A DNA stretch of 64,000 bases from assembly GCA_031317595.1 (NCBI GenBank), contig JANCMB010000001.1, forward strand, positions 1,296,971 to 1,360,970, in the 5' to 3' direction. Numbering within the stretch: the first letter of the stretch is position 1; each line of letters begins with the position of its first letter. The notes beneath the pieces were generated by a model. The model was not told the origin of the DNA. It did not search any database and saw only the letters and a list, made by a program, of their open reading frames with translations. Both the position numbers and the translations under genes were made by a program. This document shows, piece by piece, positions 52,641 to 61,183 of the stretch. This stretch comes from Glutamicibacter sp. PS (GTDB taxonomy: Bacteria; Actinomycetota; Actinomycetes; Actinomycetales; Micrococcaceae).

Positions 52641-53900
52641 CTACTTGGAGATGGCCGACTCGACCTGCTTGGCCATGTCGTTCCAACGCTTGACCGGATC
52701 CTTGGCCTTGCCGGTGATGATGTCGGCTTCGGCGACACCCCAGAACTCCCAGACGGCGTTCATTTCCGGAATATTAGGCATCGGCACACCGTCGGCGGCT
52801 ACCTGTCCGAAGGAGGAAACCAGCTCGTCCTGGCTGGCGGCCTCGAAGGCTGCCTTGTTTGCCGGCGGGCGCTTACCTGCCTCGTAGAGCTTGGTCTGTA
52901 CAGCCTCGGTGCCGATGTAGTTGGTCAGGAACTCCGATGCGGCCAGCAGATTCTCGGTCTTGGAGGAAACGAAGAAGCCCTGAACACCCACGAACGGGGC
53001 GGCAGGCTCGCCACCAGCACTCGGGATCGGGTCCACGGCCAGCTTGATGCCGGCCTTCTGTGCATCTTCAACGTTCCATGGGCCGGTGATGAAGAACGGA
53101 GATTCGCCGGCGTTGAACTTTTCCTTGGCGATGTCGGCGTCGATGTTCGTGTTGAACAGTCCGGCCTTGCCCTGCTTGGCCAGCCAGGTGGCGAACTTCT
53201 CGCCGCCGGCGTTGCCTAGTTCGAGCTTGCTCGGGTCATAACCACCCTCGGCGTTCTGCCCGAAGACCGGGGTGCCGAAGGACATCTGGAATGGGTACAT
53301 GTGGAACGGGTCGCCCTCGGTGCCCACCTGAACCAGGAACGGGTACTTCGCGCCGGAGTCCTTGCCGGCCTTGACCATGTCATCGAAGCTTTCCGGAGCC
53401 TTGTCGGCCAGCTCGGTGTTACGTAGCAGGGCCAGGTTTTCGGTCGAGTACGGCACGCCGTAGACCTTACCGTCGTAGCTCATCGCGTCGATGGTGACTT
53501 CCTGGAAGTCGTTGACCTTGTCGCCAAGTTCAACGGGCTGTACTACGCCGTTCTTGACCAGGTTACCCAGCCAGTCGTGAGCGCCAATGGTGATGTCCGG
53601 GCCCTTGCCAGAAGGTACCTGACGCAGGAAGTCTTCCTGGATCTTGCCGAAGTCCTTGATTACCAGGTCGACCTTGACGCCCGAGGAGGCGGTGAATTCG
53701 GCCGCAGCTTCCTTCAGCACCGGGGCGCGGTTCGAGTCAACCCATACGCTCAGCGTGGCGTCGCTGGCCGGAGCGCTGCTCGAGGGCTTGGCGGCGGAGG
53801 AGGCAGCAGGCTCGCTTCCGGAGCCGCATGCCGTCAGTGCCAGGGTAGTCGCCGCGGCTAGGGCCGTGGCCGAGAGCACGGTTCGTCGTGTCACCTTCAT
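52641..53900 (-). CDS. malE: Maltose/maltodextrin-binding lipoprotein MalE-like
   Basis: A 419-residue extracytoplasmic receptor. The start at 53900 (MKVTRRTVLSATAL) has AAAGG 7 nt upstream; it carries a twin-Arg-like signal and lipobox LTAC (Cys25), then a Ser/Ala linker. Family-1 binding protein features follow: LSVWVDSNRAPVLKEAAAEF, DITIGAHDWLGNLVKNGVVQPV, YDGKVYGVPYSTENLALLRN and FFITGPWNVEDAQKAG. First gene of malEFG, behind two LacI-type operators. Confidence 0.94.
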   Translation of the reverse strand: MKVTRRTVLSATALAAATTLALTACGSGSEPAASSAAKPSSSAPASDATLSVWVDSNRAPVLKEAAAEFTASSGVKVDLVIKDFGKIQEDFLRQVPSGKGPDITIGAHDWLGNLVKNGVVQPVELGDKVNDFQEVTIDAMSYDGKVYGVPYSTENLALLRNTELADKAPESFDDMVKAGKDSGAKYPFLVQVGTEGDPFHMYPFQMSFGTPVFGQNAEGGYDPSKLELGNAGGEKFATWLAKQGKAGLFNTNIDADIAKEKFNAGESPFFITGPWNVEDAQKAGIKLAVDPIPSAGGEPAAPFVGVQGFFVSSKTENLLAASEFLTNYIGTEAVQTKLYEAGKRPPANKAAFEAASQDELVSSFGQVAADGVPMPNIPEMNAVWEFWGVAEADIITGKAKDPVKRWNDMAKQVESAISK

Positions 53901-53930
53901 ATCAGTGCCTTTCATCATCCATATTGGCGA

Positions 53931-53942
53931 GTGAACGCTTCC
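53931..53942. promoter_or_regulatory. LacI-type operator 1 (malE promoter)
   Basis: GTGAACGCTTCC, a near-palindrome of the LacI/GalR class with the central ACGCTT core, lies 31 nt upstream of the malE start. Confidence 0.5.
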
Positions 53943-53970
53943 GCGAATGCGGCGTTCGACACCACCACGT

Positions 53971-53982
53971 GAAAGCGTTTCC
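53971..53982. promoter_or_regulatory. LacI-type operator 2 (malE promoter)
   Basis: GAAAGCGTTTCC, on the minus strand GGAAACGCTTTC, is a textbook LacI/GalR operator core, 40 bp (nearly four helix turns) from operator 1. Confidence 0.7.
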
Positions 53983-54092
53983 AGAGTGACACACATTACG
54001 AAAACGTGCAACTACCCAATTCAACTAGGCGGGAATGACGACATAGAGCAGTCGAGGATACATCGCTGAGTCAGAATTATTGTCATGTGTAA

Positions 54093-54104
54093 GTAAACGT
54101 TTAC
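54093..54104. promoter_or_regulatory. LacI-type operator 3 (alpha-glucosidase promoter)
   Basis: GTAAACGTTTAC is a perfect 12-bp palindrome with central CG, 33 nt before the alpha-glucosidase start, so both divergent transcripts can be controlled by the LacI protein encoded at 55862. Confidence 0.7.
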
Positions 54105-54136
54105 AAAACCTCGCCACCTCCCCTATCGTTGACTCC

Positions 54137-55813
54137 ATGACTGACCTACTAAATGCCGAAACCGACGCCGTCCGTCGCCTCCAGGGCGATGCCTGGTGGC
54201 GCTCCTCGGTGATCTACCAGATCTACCCGCGCTCCTTTGCCGACGCGAACGGCGACGGCATGGGTGACTTGCAGGGAATTACCTCGCGCCTGAGCGCACT
54301 CGAGGACCTAGGGGTGGATGCCATTTGGCTCTCGCCCTTCTACACGTCCCCGCAAAAGGACGCCGGGTATGACGTCAGCGATTACTGCGACGTGGACCCA
54401 CTGTTTGGCACCTTGCAAGATTTCGACCAGATGGTGGCCGAGGCACACCGCCGTGGGCTCCGTGTCATTATCGACCTCGTACCGAATCACTGCTCGGATC
54501 AGCACCCCTGGTTCCAGGAAGCACTGAAGGCAGCCCCGGGCTCCCCCGAGCGCGATCGCTTCATCTTCCGCGACTCCGAGGATGTGCCCAATAACTGGCA
54601 GTCGGTCTTCGGCGGCAGCATGTGGACCCGCACCACGAACCCCGATGGCAGCGAGGGCCAGTGGTACCTGCATATCTTCGACTCCTCGCAGCCGGACTTT
54701 AACTGGAAGAACCCAGAGGTTCGCGCCATGTTTGCCGACGTGCTGCGCTTCTGGCTGGACCGTGGAGTCGACGGCTTCCGCGTCGACGTGGCCCACGGGT
54801 TGATTAAGGCCGAAGGACTGCCCGATTACATCCCACCGGCAGACTCCGCCTCCATGGGCGGGGACGAGGAGCCAGCCCCATACTGGGGCCAGGATGGCGT
54901 GCATGAGATCTACCGCGAATGGCGCCAAATCCTCGACGAATATGAGGGCTCCCGGGTGCTCTGCGCCGAGGCGTGGGTCAACCCGCTGGAACTCATGGCC
55001 AAGTGGGTGCGTTCGGATGAAATGCACCAGGCCTTCAACTTCCCCTACCTGTCCACCAGCTGGGATGCGACCGAGGTTCGCCAGGTCATCAACGACTCGC
55101 TGGAGACCTTTGCCGCCGTTGGTGCCCCGAGCACCTGGGTGCTCTCCAACCACGACGTGGTGCGTCACGCCACGCGTTTGGCCCTCTCGGCCGATAACCC
55201 GCAGGGTGATGGCATCGGTCCGCGCACCGAAAACCTGCCCGAGCAGGAGCATGGCCTGCGCCGCGCTCGTGCCGCCTCGCTGGGCATGCTGGCCTTGCCC
55301 GGTGGCGCCTACCTGTATCAGGGTGAAGAACTCGGATTGCCCGAGGCCATTGACCTGCCCGACGAGTCCCGTCAGGATCCGACCTGGTTCCGTACCTCCG
55401 GTGAACGCTACGGACGCGACGGTTGCCGTGTGCCGCTGCCGTGGGAAGCGAACGCCCCGGCCTACGGTTTCAACGACAGCGGCGCCAGCTGGCTCCCGCA
55501 GCCGGAGGTCTACGGTCCGCTGGCGCGCGATCTGCAGCTCCAGGACGAGAATTCCACGTTGAAGCTGTACACGCGGGCACTTGAGCTACGCCGCACCCAT
55601 CGTTTGGGTGAAGGGAAGCTAGAGTGGCTGGAGTCGCCGGATGAGCAGGTTCTGGCCTACCGCAACGGTCCGCTGACGGTGCTGAGCAACTACTCGGCCG
55701 AGCCCATGGGTCACCCGGCCCTGTCCGCCGGGACCGTGGTGCTCTGCAGCGCACCGCTGACCGAGCAGGGTCAGCTGGCGGGCGAAGCAACATACTGGGT
55801 GCTGGACGCATAA
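54137..55813 (+). CDS. GH13 alpha-glucosidase (oligo-1,6-glucosidase type)
   Basis: Cytoplasmic hydrolysis of imported maltodextrins to glucose. The 558-residue enzyme has the GH13 regions in order: VIYQIYPRSFADANGDGMGDLQGI, DLVPNHCSDQHPWF, the nucleophile Asp217 in GFRVDVAHG, the acid/base Glu278 in CAEAWVNP, and Asp340 in LSNHDVVRH. No signal peptide. The start at 54137 lacks a clear ribosome site; the upstream frame covers the operator. Paired with the LacI gene downstream. Confidence 0.93.
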   Translation: MTDLLNAETDAVRRLQGDAWWRSSVIYQIYPRSFADANGDGMGDLQGITSRLSALEDLGVDAIWLSPFYTSPQKDAGYDVSDYCDVDPLFGTLQDFDQMVAEAHRRGLRVIIDLVPNHCSDQHPWFQEALKAAPGSPERDRFIFRDSEDVPNNWQSVFGGSMWTRTTNPDGSEGQWYLHIFDSSQPDFNWKNPEVRAMFADVLRFWLDRGVDGFRVDVAHGLIKAEGLPDYIPPADSASMGGDEEPAPYWGQDGVHEIYREWRQILDEYEGSRVLCAEAWVNPLELMAKWVRSDEMHQAFNFPYLSTSWDATEVRQVINDSLETFAAVGAPSTWVLSNHDVVRHATRLALSADNPQGDGIGPRTENLPEQEHGLRRARAASLGMLALPGGAYLYQGEELGLPEAIDLPDESRQDPTWFRTSGERYGRDGCRVPLPWEANAPAYGFNDSGASWLPQPEVYGPLARDLQLQDENSTLKLYTRALELRRTHRLGEGKLEWLESPDEQVLAYRNGPLTVLSNYSAEPMGHPALSAGTVVLCSAPLTEQGQLAGEATYWVLDA

Positions 55814-55861
55814 ACCGCCCATAACCCGATAACCTGTAGTCAGGGCCGAGGAAGGAATCAC

Positions 55862-56878
55862 GTGGCAGGGATCAAGGACGTCGCCGAACGCGCAGGCGTA
55901 TCAATCGCGACAGTTTCGCGAGCACTCTCCGGACGCGGCAACGTCTCACAGAATGCCCTGGAGGCGGTACGGCGCGCGGCCGATGACCTTGGCTATGTGG
56001 TCTCGGCCAGCGCCTCGGGCCTCGCCTCGGGACGCACCCGCAACATCGGGGTGCTGCTTCCGCAGATCAACCACTGGTTCTACGCCAAGGCCCTGGAAGG
56101 TGTCAGCTCGGCCCTGCTCCGCGAGGGATTCGACACCACGCTGTATCAGCTGACCAAGGAACCACAGGAGCGCAAGCGCATCTTCGGTGACTTTCTGCTG
56201 CGCCAGCGGGTGGACGCGGTGATCGCCATCAATGTCGAGCTCGATGAATCGGAGCTCACCGCATTACATGCCCTAAATAAGCCGTTGGTCGGGGTCGGGG
56301 GTCCACTCCCCGGGGCCCCGACCCTCTCCCTGGACGAGCAAGCCCTGGCTGATTTGGCCGTCGGGCATTTGCGTGCCCTGGGTCACGAACGCATTGGCTA
56401 CCTTGGCGGCAGCAACGACATGGACCTGGATTTCCAGCTTTCCTCGCATCGCCGTCAATGCTTTGTGACGGCGATGCGCCAGGCCGAACTAGAGATCGAA
56501 CCGGCGCTCTTCCAAGGGGCCGATTTCACCATGGAGGGCGGCTACCAGGCCGCCAAGCAACTTTTGGGGAATCCCGCGGCCCACCCCACCGCACTTTTCG
56601 CCGCGAGTGATGAAATGGCCATCGGCGCGCTGCTGGCCGCACGTGACCTCGGCGTGGACGTGCCAAGTCGTCTCTCGGTGGTGGGCATCGACAACCACGA
56701 TCTGGCCGAACTCTTCGAACTGACCACGATCGGTCAGAATCCCGCCGAGCAGGGTGCCGACGCGGCCAAGCTGCTGATCGATGCGCTATTAGGTCGTGCC
56801 CCAGCCGAGCATCACCTAGCCGGGCATCGACTCATCGTGCGCGGCACGACGGCCCAGCGCACCGCGGATTTCGACTAG
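55862..56878 (+). CDS. LacI-family regulator of the maltose regulon
   Basis: A 338-residue repressor: N-terminal helix-turn-helix MAGIKDVAERAGVSIATVSRALSGRGNVS with hinge helix region GYVVSASASGLASG, and a periplasmic-binding-protein-like effector domain (NIGVLLPQINHWFYAKALEGV, HERIGYLGGSND, PSRLSVVGIDNHDLAEL). Start is GTG with AAGGA 5 nt upstream. It probably binds the three operators at 53931-54104 and is released by a maltodextrin. Its stop codon overlaps the convergent META gene stop in CTAG. Confidence 0.93.
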   Translation: MAGIKDVAERAGVSIATVSRALSGRGNVSQNALEAVRRAADDLGYVVSASASGLASGRTRNIGVLLPQINHWFYAKALEGVSSALLREGFDTTLYQLTKEPQERKRIFGDFLLRQRVDAVIAINVELDESELTALHALNKPLVGVGGPLPGAPTLSLDEQALADLAVGHLRALGHERIGYLGGSNDMDLDFQLSSHRRQCFVTAMRQAELEIEPALFQGADFTMEGGYQAAKQLLGNPAAHPTALFAASDEMAIGALLAARDLGVDVPSRLSVVGIDNHDLAELFELTTIGQNPAEQGADAAKLLIDALLGRAPAEHHLAGHRLIVRGTTAQRTADFD

Positions 56879-57174
56879 TCCGACTCCGCGACGCGAGGCA
56901 GCCGGCCAATTTCCCGGCCCTCGGCGTCGAATACCACGAGCTCGTCATCTTCCACCAGAGCAGTAACTGCTGTGCTGAGCCAGGTGTCCACGCCTTCGCA
57001 ATACATCAGGGTGCTAGCCAGCGGCTCAAACCGCACGCCCGGTCCATCCACGCGCCAACCGCCCATCAAACGGTTGCACCCATCATTGCCGAGGATCCGC
57101 CCCTCGGCGGCTAGCTGTAGCCAGGGCTCGCCGCGCTGTTTGACGCCCCAGGTGCCCTCCGCGGAGCCACTCAC
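56875..57174 (-). CDS. META-domain (HslJ-like) small protein
   Basis: A 99-residue protein with the META-domain pattern: TWGVKQRGEPWLQLAAEGRILGNDGCNRLMGGWRVDGPGVRFEPLASTLMYC, where GNDGCNR is the signature. No signal peptide is visible, unlike lipoprotein HslJ homologues. It overlaps the TetR gene by 4 nt (ATGA) and is co-transcribed with it. Role unknown; related proteins are stress-linked. Confidence 0.85.
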   Translation of the reverse strand: MSGSAEGTWGVKQRGEPWLQLAAEGRILGNDGCNRLMGGWRVDGPGVRFEPLASTLMYCEGVDTWLSTAVTALVEDDELVVFDAEGREIGRLPRVAESD

Positions 57175-57911
57175 GAAAGTCCCTTGGCGGCCAGCGCCTG
57201 CTCAACGGCCAGAACCCGAAGGTTCACGAACTCGTCGAACAGCATGTCACTGGTTCGTAGCGGCTCAGTGGCATCCGGCTGTGGGAAGTTGGCCGCTACT
57301 CCGCGATCTGCGGCTCGGTGCCACCACACGTGCAGTGGCGCATTCTGTGGATCCCCATGCTGGCTATTGGCCAGATCATTGACGTAGTCCACGCGCATGG
57401 CGAAACCGAAGGCGTCGGTTTCAAAGGCGTGTACGAAGAGTTCAGCCGTAGGTAAATCAAGGCCAAGATCGACGAAGAACTGCACCATCTTGCCGATCAA
57501 CTGCAGTTGTCGCTCATCGACCTCATCGCTGAATCGTTCTTCGAGCGCAGCCATGGCGATGCGCGGATACTTCCGGAAGAGCTTGCGAGTGGCCGCGTAG
57601 GCCCGTCGCAAGGAGCTACGCCAGTCGGCAGTATCAAAGTCCAGTTCGGGTGCCTGATCGAGGAACTCGGCGAATGCGGCGGAGACGACCTCGTCACGGT
57701 CGGCCACATAGTTATAGAGCGCCCGTGGGGTGGCGGAGAACTCCTCTGCCAGACGGTTCATGGTGACCGCCCCAAAGCCCTCGCGACCGGCGATGTCCAG
57801 CGCGCGATGAATTATCAGGTCTTTACTGATTCTGACGAGAGCCGAGTCCTTGCGCGGACGACCGCGAGGGCGTTTGACGGGTTCAACCGGGACCTGATCG
57901 GCATAGCTCAT
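57171..57911 (-). CDS. TetR-family regulator
   Basis: A 246-residue regulator. A basic AT-hook-like stretch (KRPRGRPRKDS) precedes the helix-turn-helix (HRALDIAGREGFGAVTMNRLAEEFSATPRALYNYVADRDEVVSAAFAEFL). The C-terminal helical domain resembles the TetR_C type (RKYPRIAMAALEERFSDE). Target genes unknown; it is co-transcribed with the META-domain gene. Confidence 0.9.
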   Translation of the reverse strand: MSYADQVPVEPVKRPRGRPRKDSALVRISKDLIIHRALDIAGREGFGAVTMNRLAEEFSATPRALYNYVADRDEVVSAAFAEFLDQAPELDFDTADWRSSLRRAYAATRKLFRKYPRIAMAALEERFSDEVDERQLQLIGKMVQFFVDLGLDLPTAELFVHAFETDAFGFAMRVDYVNDLANSQHGDPQNAPLHVWWHRAADRGVAANFPQPDATEPLRTSDMLFDEFVNLRVLAVEQALAAKGLS

Positions 57912-57949
57912 ACCTTAAACCTACCCTGATTTATTTTTCTGCAACAGAC

Positions 57950-58894
57950 CTATAACGAGGAGAGTAATTGGGCCGCACGCCGGTGCCACAGATCGCCGGC
58001 CAGCGCCAAATGACCGATGACGAAACCAACGCCCCCGACAAGCCAGAGACCGGTGTCTAGCCCCGTCGCAAACCCGGCCCACGGGGCCGCCAACACCGCA
58101 CCGAGAATCGCGATCCCACAGGCAATGGTAAGGATGTCGAGCCAACGGCGCCGGAAGAGCACGCCAAGGCCCGTAATTATCATGGCGACACAGGCGGTCA
58201 TTGTCCACCACTGTTCCACTATATGAACCCAGCCGCGCTCGATAACAACCGAAGTCACCACGGCAATCAACCCCAGCAGAGCGAGGGTACGCCACGGCCC
58301 GTCGGGACGCCCCATGGAACCGCGCATCAACAACTGTGGCACCAGGATCTGCGTGCCGAGCAAGAGCCATACCGGTAGGTAAAACCATCCGGCCTCCGGC
58401 CCGCCCAGAACCACGACGAGCGCCAACCCCAGCACCCCGAGCAGTTGCAGCACCACCGCCGTCCACCCGGAGAGCACTAGCGGCACCAAGGCCAATACCA
58501 CCGGCAATAGGCTCAGTTGCACCGGCGGTACCCAGATGGCGGCTAAGCCCAACTCCCCCGCCGAGGCACCAAAGCGTTCGAGGCTAAACATCGCCAGCGC
58601 GGTCACGACCGCGAAACCCACGGTCGGCCACGCCAGCAGGCGCAGCAGAAACTCGCGCCCGCTACGCACCGGCAGTTCCTCACGTTCGGTGCGTTTGAAC
58701 TTCATCGCCAGAATGGCCGGTGACCCGAAGGCCCCGGCCAAGTCTTCAGCACGTCGCCCACGACCGGGTAACGCCCTGATCTCCTTGCGGGTCGCGGCCA
58801 ACACCTGAGCCCGTTCCTCACGGCTCAAAAAGGACAGTTCGCGGCCCAGCTGCTCAAGGAATTGCCGGGATGCCCGGGGCAGAGGAGATTTCAT
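57950..58894 (-). CDS. Membrane protein with HAAS-like N-terminal domain
   Basis: A 314-residue protein. The N-terminal ~70 residues (SRQFLEQLGRELSFLSREERAQVLAATRKEIRALPGRGRRAEDLAGAFGSPAILAMKF) match the HAAS signalling-domain pattern found in proteins paired with PadR regulators. About seven membrane helices follow. No PadR gene adjoins it. Role unknown. Confidence 0.75.
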   Translation of the reverse strand: MKSPLPRASRQFLEQLGRELSFLSREERAQVLAATRKEIRALPGRGRRAEDLAGAFGSPAILAMKFKRTEREELPVRSGREFLLRLLAWPTVGFAVVTALAMFSLERFGASAGELGLAAIWVPPVQLSLLPVVLALVPLVLSGWTAVVLQLLGVLGLALVVVLGGPEAGWFYLPVWLLLGTQILVPQLLMRGSMGRPDGPWRTLALLGLIAVVTSVVIERGWVHIVEQWWTMTACVAMIITGLGVLFRRRWLDILTIACGIAILGAVLAAPWAGFATGLDTGLWLVGGVGFVIGHLALAGDLWHRRAAQLLSSL

Positions 58895-58933
58895 GTCCCC
58901 AGCCTACTGCCCCGGATCCCGGCTCCGTTGGTA

Positions 58934-60280
58934 CTACGCTGTGGTGTTAGGCTCGCTGAATTCGCCCTGTTCCTCGAGGTCCTCCACATGCAGGTTATTG
59001 CCGCGGGTTTCACCAACCCAGATCACGGCGGCCACCGAGATCACGGTGAGCACCATGAGGTAAATGGCGATCGAAATCGACATTCCGGTGGCTTCGAGCA
59101 GGATCTGTGCCACAGTGGAGGCGAAGGCGCCACCGAGAATCGCACCAATCGCATAGCCAATGGAAATGCCGGAGAAGCGGATGTGGGCCGGGAACATCTC
59201 GGCATACATCGCCGACTGTGGCCCGTAGGACAGTCCCAGACCCATGGTCAGAATGAAGATGCTCAGACCGTAGAGGAAGAGCGATCCGGTATCGGTGAGC
59301 ATGAAGGTCGGAATGATCCAGACGAACACGATGCCGTAGCCAATCAGGAAGGTATTGCGCCGGCCAAGCTTATCGGAGAGCCAACCACCAAGCAGGGTGA
59401 AGATCAACCAACCGACCGAACCAATGGTGGTGGCCAGCAGCACGGGTGCCAGCGGCATCTGAAGCACCTTGGTGGTGTAGGAGATGAAGAAGGCAATCAC
59501 GATGTAGCCCACGGCGTTATTCGAGATAAAGACCAGCGCTGCCTGAATCACCTGCTTCGCGTTAGTCCGAAACAAATCACGTAGCGGGGTGTGCTCCGAG
59601 GCCTTACGCTGAGCCAGCTGTTTGAATACCGGCGACTCTTCGACCGCGCGACGAATCATGTACCCGACGACGATCAGCACGACCGAGAGCAGGAATGGAA
59701 TGCGCCAACCCCAGGACATGAATTGTTCTGGTGTCATCGAGATACGCAGAATAAAGAGCAGACCGGTGGCTAGGATCATGCCAATGGGCACGCCAATCTG
59801 CGGGAAGGCACCAAAGAAACCACGTCGATGATCCGGTGCATGCTCCACCGACATCAACGCGGCACCGCCCCATTCACCACCGGCGGAGAAACCCTGCAGA
59901 ATACGCAGGAACACCAGCATGATTGGTGCTGCGACGCCAATCTGCGCGTAGGTGGGGAGCAGACCCACGAGGGTGGTGGCCACTCCCATCAGAATCAAGG
60001 TGAGCACCAGAATGCGCTTGCGGCCGAACTTATCGCCGAGGTGTCCGGCGACCACCGCACCCAGGGGGCGGAAGAAGAATGAAATGCCGATCATCGCGAA
60101 GGATAGAATCTGCGCGACACCGGGGTTGGACTGGCCCAGCGGCTCGAGGAAGAGCGGGGTCAGCAAGGTCGCCGTGAGCTGGGCAAAGATGAAGAAGTCA
60201 TACCACTCAATGGTGGTACCCACCAAGGTGCCGGCGAGGACTCGCCGCTCCTCTTGGGTTCGTGTGGTGCTCTGTGACAT
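58934..60280 (-). CDS. MHS-family MFS transporter
   Basis: A 448-residue twelve-helix symporter of the metabolite:H+ symporter group: LVGTTIEWYDFFIFAQLTATLL, GHLGDKFGRKRILVLTLILMGVATTLVGLLPTYAQIG, LRILQGFSAGGEWGGAALMSVEHAP and DKLGRRNTFLIGYG. These take up dicarboxylates, aromatic acids or betaines. The substrate may relate to the divergent IclR regulator, whose relatives control aromatic-acid catabolism, but this is inference. Confidence 0.9.
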   Translation of the reverse strand: MSQSTTRTQEERRVLAGTLVGTTIEWYDFFIFAQLTATLLTPLFLEPLGQSNPGVAQILSFAMIGISFFFRPLGAVVAGHLGDKFGRKRILVLTLILMGVATTLVGLLPTYAQIGVAAPIMLVFLRILQGFSAGGEWGGAALMSVEHAPDHRRGFFGAFPQIGVPIGMILATGLLFILRISMTPEQFMSWGWRIPFLLSVVLIVVGYMIRRAVEESPVFKQLAQRKASEHTPLRDLFRTNAKQVIQAALVFISNNAVGYIVIAFFISYTTKVLQMPLAPVLLATTIGSVGWLIFTLLGGWLSDKLGRRNTFLIGYGIVFVWIIPTFMLTDTGSLFLYGLSIFILTMGLGLSYGPQSAMYAEMFPAHIRFSGISIGYAIGAILGGAFASTVAQILLEATGMSISIAIYLMVLTVISVAAVIWVGETRGNNLHVEDLEEQGEFSEPNTTA

Positions 60281-60312
60281 GTGTGTTCCTGTATGACGTA
60301 GCGAGTTACCGA

Positions 60313-60326
60313 CCGTTCGGACGGTT
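60313..60326. promoter_or_regulatory. Palindrome upstream of the MHS transporter
   Basis: ACCGT-TCGG-ACGGT is a 14-bp inverted repeat, 33 nt upstream of the transporter ATG. The form is like TetR or IclR operators; binder unknown. Confidence 0.45.
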
Positions 60327-60410
60327 AGAGATGTCAGCCATCGTACCCGTTGCGTGTTTCACATCACAAGACCGTTGCTGTGACTTTCAAATAACGAACT
60401 CGCCGTGCGA

Positions 60411-60425
60411 TATGGCAATGCCATA
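60411..60425. promoter_or_regulatory. Palindrome upstream of the IclR gene
   Basis: TATGGC-AAT-GCCATA is a perfect inverted repeat, 41 nt before the IclR start and in the divergent gap to the MHS gene. It is a candidate site for that regulator. Confidence 0.55.
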
Positions 60426-60465
60426 GACTCGCGATACCCGGATCGTCTAGGAGTAGAGGCAAATC

Positions 60466-61158
60466 ATGACCGCAGCGCAGACCCTCTCCCGAGGCATCCG
60501 CATGCTCGAAATCGTGGCCGATGCGCCACGTCCGCTATCCATTGCCGAAGTCAGCGAAGCCATGGAGGTGCACCGCTCGGTGGCCTACCGCATCCTGCGC
60601 ACGCTCGAAGAACACCGGCTGCTGCGCCGCGATGATGCCGGAAGGATTCGCACGGCCTCGGGACTGGCCGTCCTGGCCCGCAGCGTACAGCGCGACCTGC
60701 AAACGGCGGCGATCCCGGAATTGAACCGATTAGCCAATGAATTATCGATGACCGCCTTCATCGCCGTTTGGGAGCAGGGACTCTGCACCACCTTGCAGTC
60801 GGTGGAGCCCATGCACTCGCAGCGCGCCATCGTGCATCGGCCCGGCTCACGCCATGGAATGGATGTTGGTGCCCCGGGCATCGCGATTCAGTCCCTCTAT
60901 ACGCAGGCTCAGTGGGAATCAATGGAATCCACCGTCGCCTACCGGGAGGCCGCCCGCGCCGCCCGCATCGACGGCTACGCCTCGAGCGAGGATGAGGTTA
61001 TTCAAGGTGTTTCCTCGATCGCCGTCCCGCTTCCGGCCACCGGGCCCATTCCCGCGGCTATCGCCGTGGTATTCGCCAGTAATACGCAGGACCCGCACGA
61101 AAAGATCGTGCGGGCCCTGAAAGAAGCGGCGCTGAATATCAGCGACGAATTGAGCTGA
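60466..61158 (+). CDS. IclR-family regulator, divergent from the MHS transporter
   Basis: A 230-residue regulator: winged helix TLSRGIRMLEIVADAPRPLSIAEVSEAMEVHRSVAYRILRTLEEHRLL and the IclR effector domain (HRPGSRHGMDVGAPGIAIQSL, GYASSEDEVIQGVSSIAVPLP). Divergent from the MHS gene with two palindromes between, so it most likely controls that transporter. Convergent with the MFS gene at 61184. Confidence 0.9.
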   Translation: MTAAQTLSRGIRMLEIVADAPRPLSIAEVSEAMEVHRSVAYRILRTLEEHRLLRRDDAGRIRTASGLAVLARSVQRDLQTAAIPELNRLANELSMTAFIAVWEQGLCTTLQSVEPMHSQRAIVHRPGSRHGMDVGAPGIAIQSLYTQAQWESMESTVAYREAARAARIDGYASSEDEVIQGVSSIAVPLPATGPIPAAIAVVFASNTQDPHEKIVRALKEAALNISDELS

Positions 61159-61183
61159 ACCGAAGCAAGATGGCTCCCTGCGG

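Noticed and set aside
54308-55252. 314-codon minus-strand frame
   Set aside because: Antisense shadow of the alpha-glucosidase.
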